From Candidatus Argoarchaeum ethanivorans (GTDB lineage: Archaea; Halobacteriota; Methanosarcinia; Methanosarcinales; EX4572-44), in the NCBI GenBank assembly GCA_905067535.1, contig CAJHIR010000014.1, positions 1-17,583 of the forward strand: 17,583 bases of DNA. Reading direction: 5' to 3'. The stretch's first letter is position 1. Each line of letters opens with the position of its first letter. The position numbers and the translations under genes are program-made. Under the pieces are notes generated by a model. It did no database searches and had not been told where the DNA came from. It worked only from the letters and a program-made list of their open reading frames with translations. Shown in pieces: positions 15,187 to 17,583 of the stretch.

Positions 15187-15357
15187 TTAATGTCCTGCTC
15201 TTCGCTGCCATTTATAGTTTCGCATTCGCTTTGTTCGTCCAAAACCACAAGATGAACAGGCTTTTTTGCTTGTATGAAAAGCTACCTTGCCGCACCGCCG
15301 ACATTTGATGTGTGTGCGCTTTTGTCTTTTTCCCTGTGAAGTAGTTCCTTTAGTCAT
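15187..15357 (-). CDS. rpl37e: Ribosomal protein L37e (eL37)
   Basis: A 56-residue zinc-ribbon protein of the large ribosomal subunit. It begins [19 protein letters not shown] and has two CxxC pairs, Cys19/Cys22 (CRRC) and Cys34/Cys37 (CSSC), then [13 protein letters not shown] and a basic end. This is the standard archaeal/eukaryotic eL37 pattern, in which the zinc ribbon packs against 23S rRNA. The ATG at 15357 follows an AAGGTAA ribosome binding site by a few bases. It starts 18 bp after the LSm gene. An LSm gene immediately followed by L37e is a conserved archaeal pair, with purF also often next to it. Confidence 0.96.
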   Translation of the reverse strand: MTKGTTSQGKRQKRTHIKCRRCGKVAFHTSKKACSSCGFGRTKRMRNYKWQRRAGH

Positions 15358-15375
15358 GCTATTACCTTTTTTTAA

Positions 15376-15594
15376 TCAAGGGGAGATGAATATAATATTA
15401 TCCCCACGAACCACTATGGTCCCAAATTTTTTTGTGGAGTTATCAGCTAATATCTCCTCGGCATTGTCCATCACCAGATTCATGTGCATATCATATCCCT
15501 GCAATTGTCCACGGAACTCACGTTGTCCTTTGAGTCTTATAAGCACATTTGAATCAAGAGCGTCATTTAGGATGTCCAGTGGTCTTTTGGCCAT
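15376..15594 (-). CDS. LSm (Sm-like) archaeal protein
   Basis: Archaeal LSm proteins form heptameric rings that bind U-rich RNA and act in RNA metabolism. From ATG 15594 the protein is 72 residues, the usual size. Sm1 is present with [10 protein letters not shown], including Asp35, His37 and Asn39, and Sm2 with VVRGDNIIF, including Arg63 and Asp65; these residues line the uridine pocket. An in-frame ATG at 15615 would add seven residues (MKGELCN), but the shorter start matches the family MAxRPLD beginning and places AAGGAGA upstream, though at a slightly long spacing of about 11 bases. It lies 20 bp after gatB and 18 bp before L37e, so it is probably co-transcribed with both. Confidence 0.95.
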   Translation of the reverse strand: MAKRPLDILNDALDSNVLIRLKGQREFRGQLQGYDMHMNLVMDNAEEILADNSTKKFGTIVVRGDNIIFISP

Positions 15595-15614
15595 ATTGCA
15601 TAATTCTCCTTTCA

Positions 15615-17054
15615 TTATATAACTTTAACTCTATGTAGTTGCTGTATTATAAGCTCTCTAACTTTTTTTGGATCTGCTCTACCCCTTGTTTTTTTCATTA
15701 CTGCTCCAACGATAAAGTTCAGTGCCTCGTTTTTACCATTTTTGTAATCTGCTACAGCATCCTTGTTTCCCTCTACTGCCTGTTTCACCATTTCCGTAAC
15801 CTCGTCGCCGTCTATTCTAAGTAAACCTTTCCCCTTTACTATGCGAGAAACGCTCTGGTTTTGTGTATCAAGCAGTGTTCTTACGATCTCAATCCCGCTT
15901 TTCTCAGTGATCTTATTTTTTTCCAGTAGAGAGAGTATCTCTAACAAATCTGTTTTACTGAAAGAGTCGATGGTTTTGCCTCTGTAGTTAAGTTCGCCTT
16001 TGAGCATGTCAGCTATCCATGTGGAGGCAAGCATCACGTCAGCACCTTTAAAAAGCACCTCTTCAAAGAATGTCGCAAGCTTTAATTCGGCGGTCATAGT
16101 TTTTGCATGTTCCTCCTGTATGCCATATTGCACGATGAAACGCTCTCTCTGGGCATCCGGCAGTTCTGGCAGCGTTTCTTTTATCATCGGAGCTAAATCT
16201 GCGATTCGAAGCGGTACAAGGTCTGGTTCAGGGAAATACCGGTAATCATGAGCTTCTTCTTTGGTTCGAAGGCTTACTGTGATCTCACGTGCCTCGTCAA
16301 AGTGGCGCGTTTCCTGCACTACGGTTTTGCCGCGGCGAAGCACGTTTTTCTGGCGTACAATCTCATAGAGGAGGGCTTTTTCAGATGCTTTGTGAGAGGA
16401 GATGTTTTTTGTCTCACTGCGCTGTCCGCCCATTATGGATATATTGGCATCCACCCTTACCGCTCCCTCAAGGTTTACATCACTCACATCAAGATATTCA
16501 ATAATGTTTCGCAATTTATCAAGGAACCGACGAGCTTCTTTTGGACTTTGAAGGTCTGGTTCTGTGACTACTTCAAGCAGTGCCACTCCAGAGCGATTAT
16601 AATCTACAAGCGTGTATTTGGAGTGTTCAATGCTTCCTTCGTGCACTAATCTTCCAGGATCTTCTTCCATGTGTGCCCGATTAATACGAACACAGCGTTC
16701 ACCGTCTTCTCCTTCTATAATTATTGAGCCATCGTGTGCTATTGGGTAATCATATTGTGTTATCTGAAATCCTTTTGGCAGGTCTGGATAGTAGTAGTTT
16801 TTTCTGTAGAACTGTGTGTACTCGCTGATCTTGCAGTTTAATGCAAGTCCCACTTTAATGGCACACTCCACTGCTTTTTTATTCACCACTGGTAAAGCAC
16901 CCGGAAGCCCGAGACATATCGGACAGGTATGTGTATTAGGCTCATCAGAGTGATAGTCTGTACGGCACCCGCAGAACATCTTGGTGTTGAGCTTGTTTAA
17001 TTGAATGTGTATTTCAAGCCCGATTTTTACCTGATCCTTGTTTTCATACGCCAT
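15615..17054 (-). CDS. gatB: Aspartyl/glutamyl-tRNA(Asn/Gln) amidotransferase subunit B
   Basis: GatB is the kinase/amide-transfer subunit of GatCAB, which converts Asp-tRNA(Asn), and in organisms lacking GatDE also Glu-tRNA(Gln), to the amidated forms using ammonia from GatA. From ATG 17054 it has 479 residues, typical for the family. Visible are [10 protein letters not shown] at 11-20, the zinc site Cys28/Cys30 with Cys44/Cys47 (CGC and CPIC), [16 protein letters not shown] at 83-98, and a C-terminal YqeY-like tail with [12 protein letters not shown] and [16 protein letters not shown]. An in-frame ATG at 17138 would add 28 residues that lie inside gatA and fit no family, so it is rejected. 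AGGTGG precedes ATG 17054 by eight bases. One base separates it from the gatA stop. Confidence 0.96.
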   Translation of the reverse strand: MAYENKDQVKIGLEIHIQLNKLNTKMFCGCRTDYHSDEPNTHTCPICLGLPGALPVVNKKAVECAIKVGLALNCKISEYTQFYRKNYYYPDLPKGFQITQYDYPIAHDGSIIIEGEDGERCVRINRAHMEEDPGRLVHEGSIEHSKYTLVDYNRSGVALLEVVTEPDLQSPKEARRFLDKLRNIIEYLDVSDVNLEGAVRVDANISIMGGQRSETKNISSHKASEKALLYEIVRQKNVLRRGKTVVQETRHFDEAREITVSLRTKEEAHDYRYFPEPDLVPLRIADLAPMIKETLPELPDAQRERFIVQYGIQEEHAKTMTAELKLATFFEEVLFKGADVMLASTWIADMLKGELNYRGKTIDSFSKTDLLEILSLLEKNKITEKSGIEIVRTLLDTQNQSVSRIVKGKGLLRIDGDEVTEMVKQAVEGNKDAVADYKNGKNEALNFIVGAVMKKTRGRADPKKVRELIIQQLHRVKVI

Positions 17055-17055
17055 T

Positions 17056-17583
17056 TTATTCGCCACCTGGCCGCCTGTTATGAAAATCTGTACTATTTTC
17101 AAAGTTGTGAGCTGCCTGCAGTATGGTTTTCTCATCAAAGAAATCTCCTATCAGTTGAAGACCAACCGGGAGTTTATTTTCAAAACCGCAAGGAACTGAA
17201 ACAGCCGGAACTCCCGCGAGATTAATTGGCACAGTATTCACATCTGCTAAGTATAAACTCAACGGGTCTTTTATTTTTTCCCCGAGTTTAAAAGCAGGGT
17301 AAGGCATGGTTGGTGCAAGCAGCATATCACACGTTTTAAACGCGGTTTCAAAGTCTTTTTTTACCAGGGTTCTAACTTTGAGGGCTTTTAGATAGTATTT
17401 ATCGTGGTAGCCTGCCGAGAGCGCATAGCTTCCTAATAGTATACGTCGTTTCACTTCGTCTCCAAATCCTTCTGCACGCGTTTTTGAAAAACTCGTGTGG
17501 CAGTCGCCTTCCTCAGCATGATGACCATAACGCAAGCCATCGAAGCGGGCAAGATTGCTTGAAGCTTCACTCATAGCTATAAT
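17056..17583 (-). CDS. gatA: Glutamyl-tRNA amidotransferase subunit A, 5' partial
   Basis: GatA is the amidase-signature glutaminase subunit that releases ammonia for GatB. Only the last 175 residues are in the window; the frame is open to the window edge. The C-terminal pattern is diagnostic: [18 protein letters not shown], then [54 protein letters not shown] and [14 protein letters not shown]. The Ser-cisSer-Lys catalytic triad lies upstream, outside the window, so activity cannot be judged here. It is directly followed by gatB. Confidence 0.96.
   Translation of the reverse strand: MIAMSEASSNLARFDGLRYGHHAEEGDCHTSFSKTRAEGFGDEVKRRILLGSYALSAGYHDKYYLKALKVRTLVKKDFETAFKTCDMLLAPTMPYPAFKLGEKIKDPLSLYLADVNTVPINLAGVPAVSVPCGFENKLPVGLQLIGDFFDEKTILQAAHNFENSTDFHNRRPGGE

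Noticed and set aside
14910..15248. A 112-codon minus-strand open frame between L37e and purF.
   Set aside because: It overlaps the real L37e and purF coding sequences in another frame and has no family resemblance.
1..17583. CRISPR arrays, tRNA or rRNA genes, riboswitches and intact transposases.
   Set aside because: No regularly spaced repeats, cloverleaf-type T-loop motifs or transposase motifs were seen on either strand.

Overview
The window is a chromosomal stretch from a methanogen-type euryarchaeon, most likely a Methanosarcinales-affiliated lineage or an anaerobic methane/alkane oxidiser related to it. This rests on formylmethanofuran dehydrogenase genes in the order D-B-A-C, a fibrillarin-like 2'-O-methyltransferase, a Methanosarcina-type S-layer protein with two tandem S-layer duplication domains, an archaeal LSm-L37e-purF cluster, a UPF0305 (DUF2115) protein, and AT-rich TATA-like promoters with GGTG-type ribosome binding sites. 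I cannot name the genus from sequence alone.

Layout. Positions 1-999 (+) are the 3' part of a phospholipase-D-like (HKD) protein whose start lies outside the window. Positions 1000-1530 form the only long gap: no firm gene, but an AT-rich block that may be a dispersed repeat, a GC-rich block with a 44-codon open frame on the minus strand, and a 22-nt imperfect inverted repeat. Positions 1531-6361 (+) are one tightly packed unit, fwdD-fwdB-fwdA-fwdC-flpA, in which the junctions overlap or are a few bases apart. It encodes the catalytic core of the tungsten/molybdenum enzyme that interconverts CO2 and formylmethanofuran, followed by a pre-rRNA/tRNA methyltransferase. uvrA (6427-9237, +) follows, probably from its own promoter.

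From 9403 to the end everything is on the minus strand. Read in transcription order (right to left) this is gatA (partial), gatB, an LSm protein, ribosomal protein L37e, purF, a 1185-residue S-layer protein, and a UPF0305 protein. gatA-gatB-LSm-L37e-purF are spaced 1-51 nt apart and look like one housekeeping operon (tRNA amidation, RNA chaperone, ribosome, purine synthesis). The S-layer gene has a separate AT-rich leader.

The most unusual object is the S-layer protein. It carries a long N-terminal Ig/FN3-like, sequon-rich extension, two S-layer domains that share a 322-nt block at about 95% nucleotide identity (suggesting recent homogenisation), two carboxypeptidase-regulatory-like repeats and a CARDB-like domain before a transmembrane helix, and a 43-residue charged tail containing an exact 11-residue (33-bp) tandem repeat. 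I see no CRISPR array, tRNA, rRNA or intact insertion sequence. Most of the window is conserved core genome.
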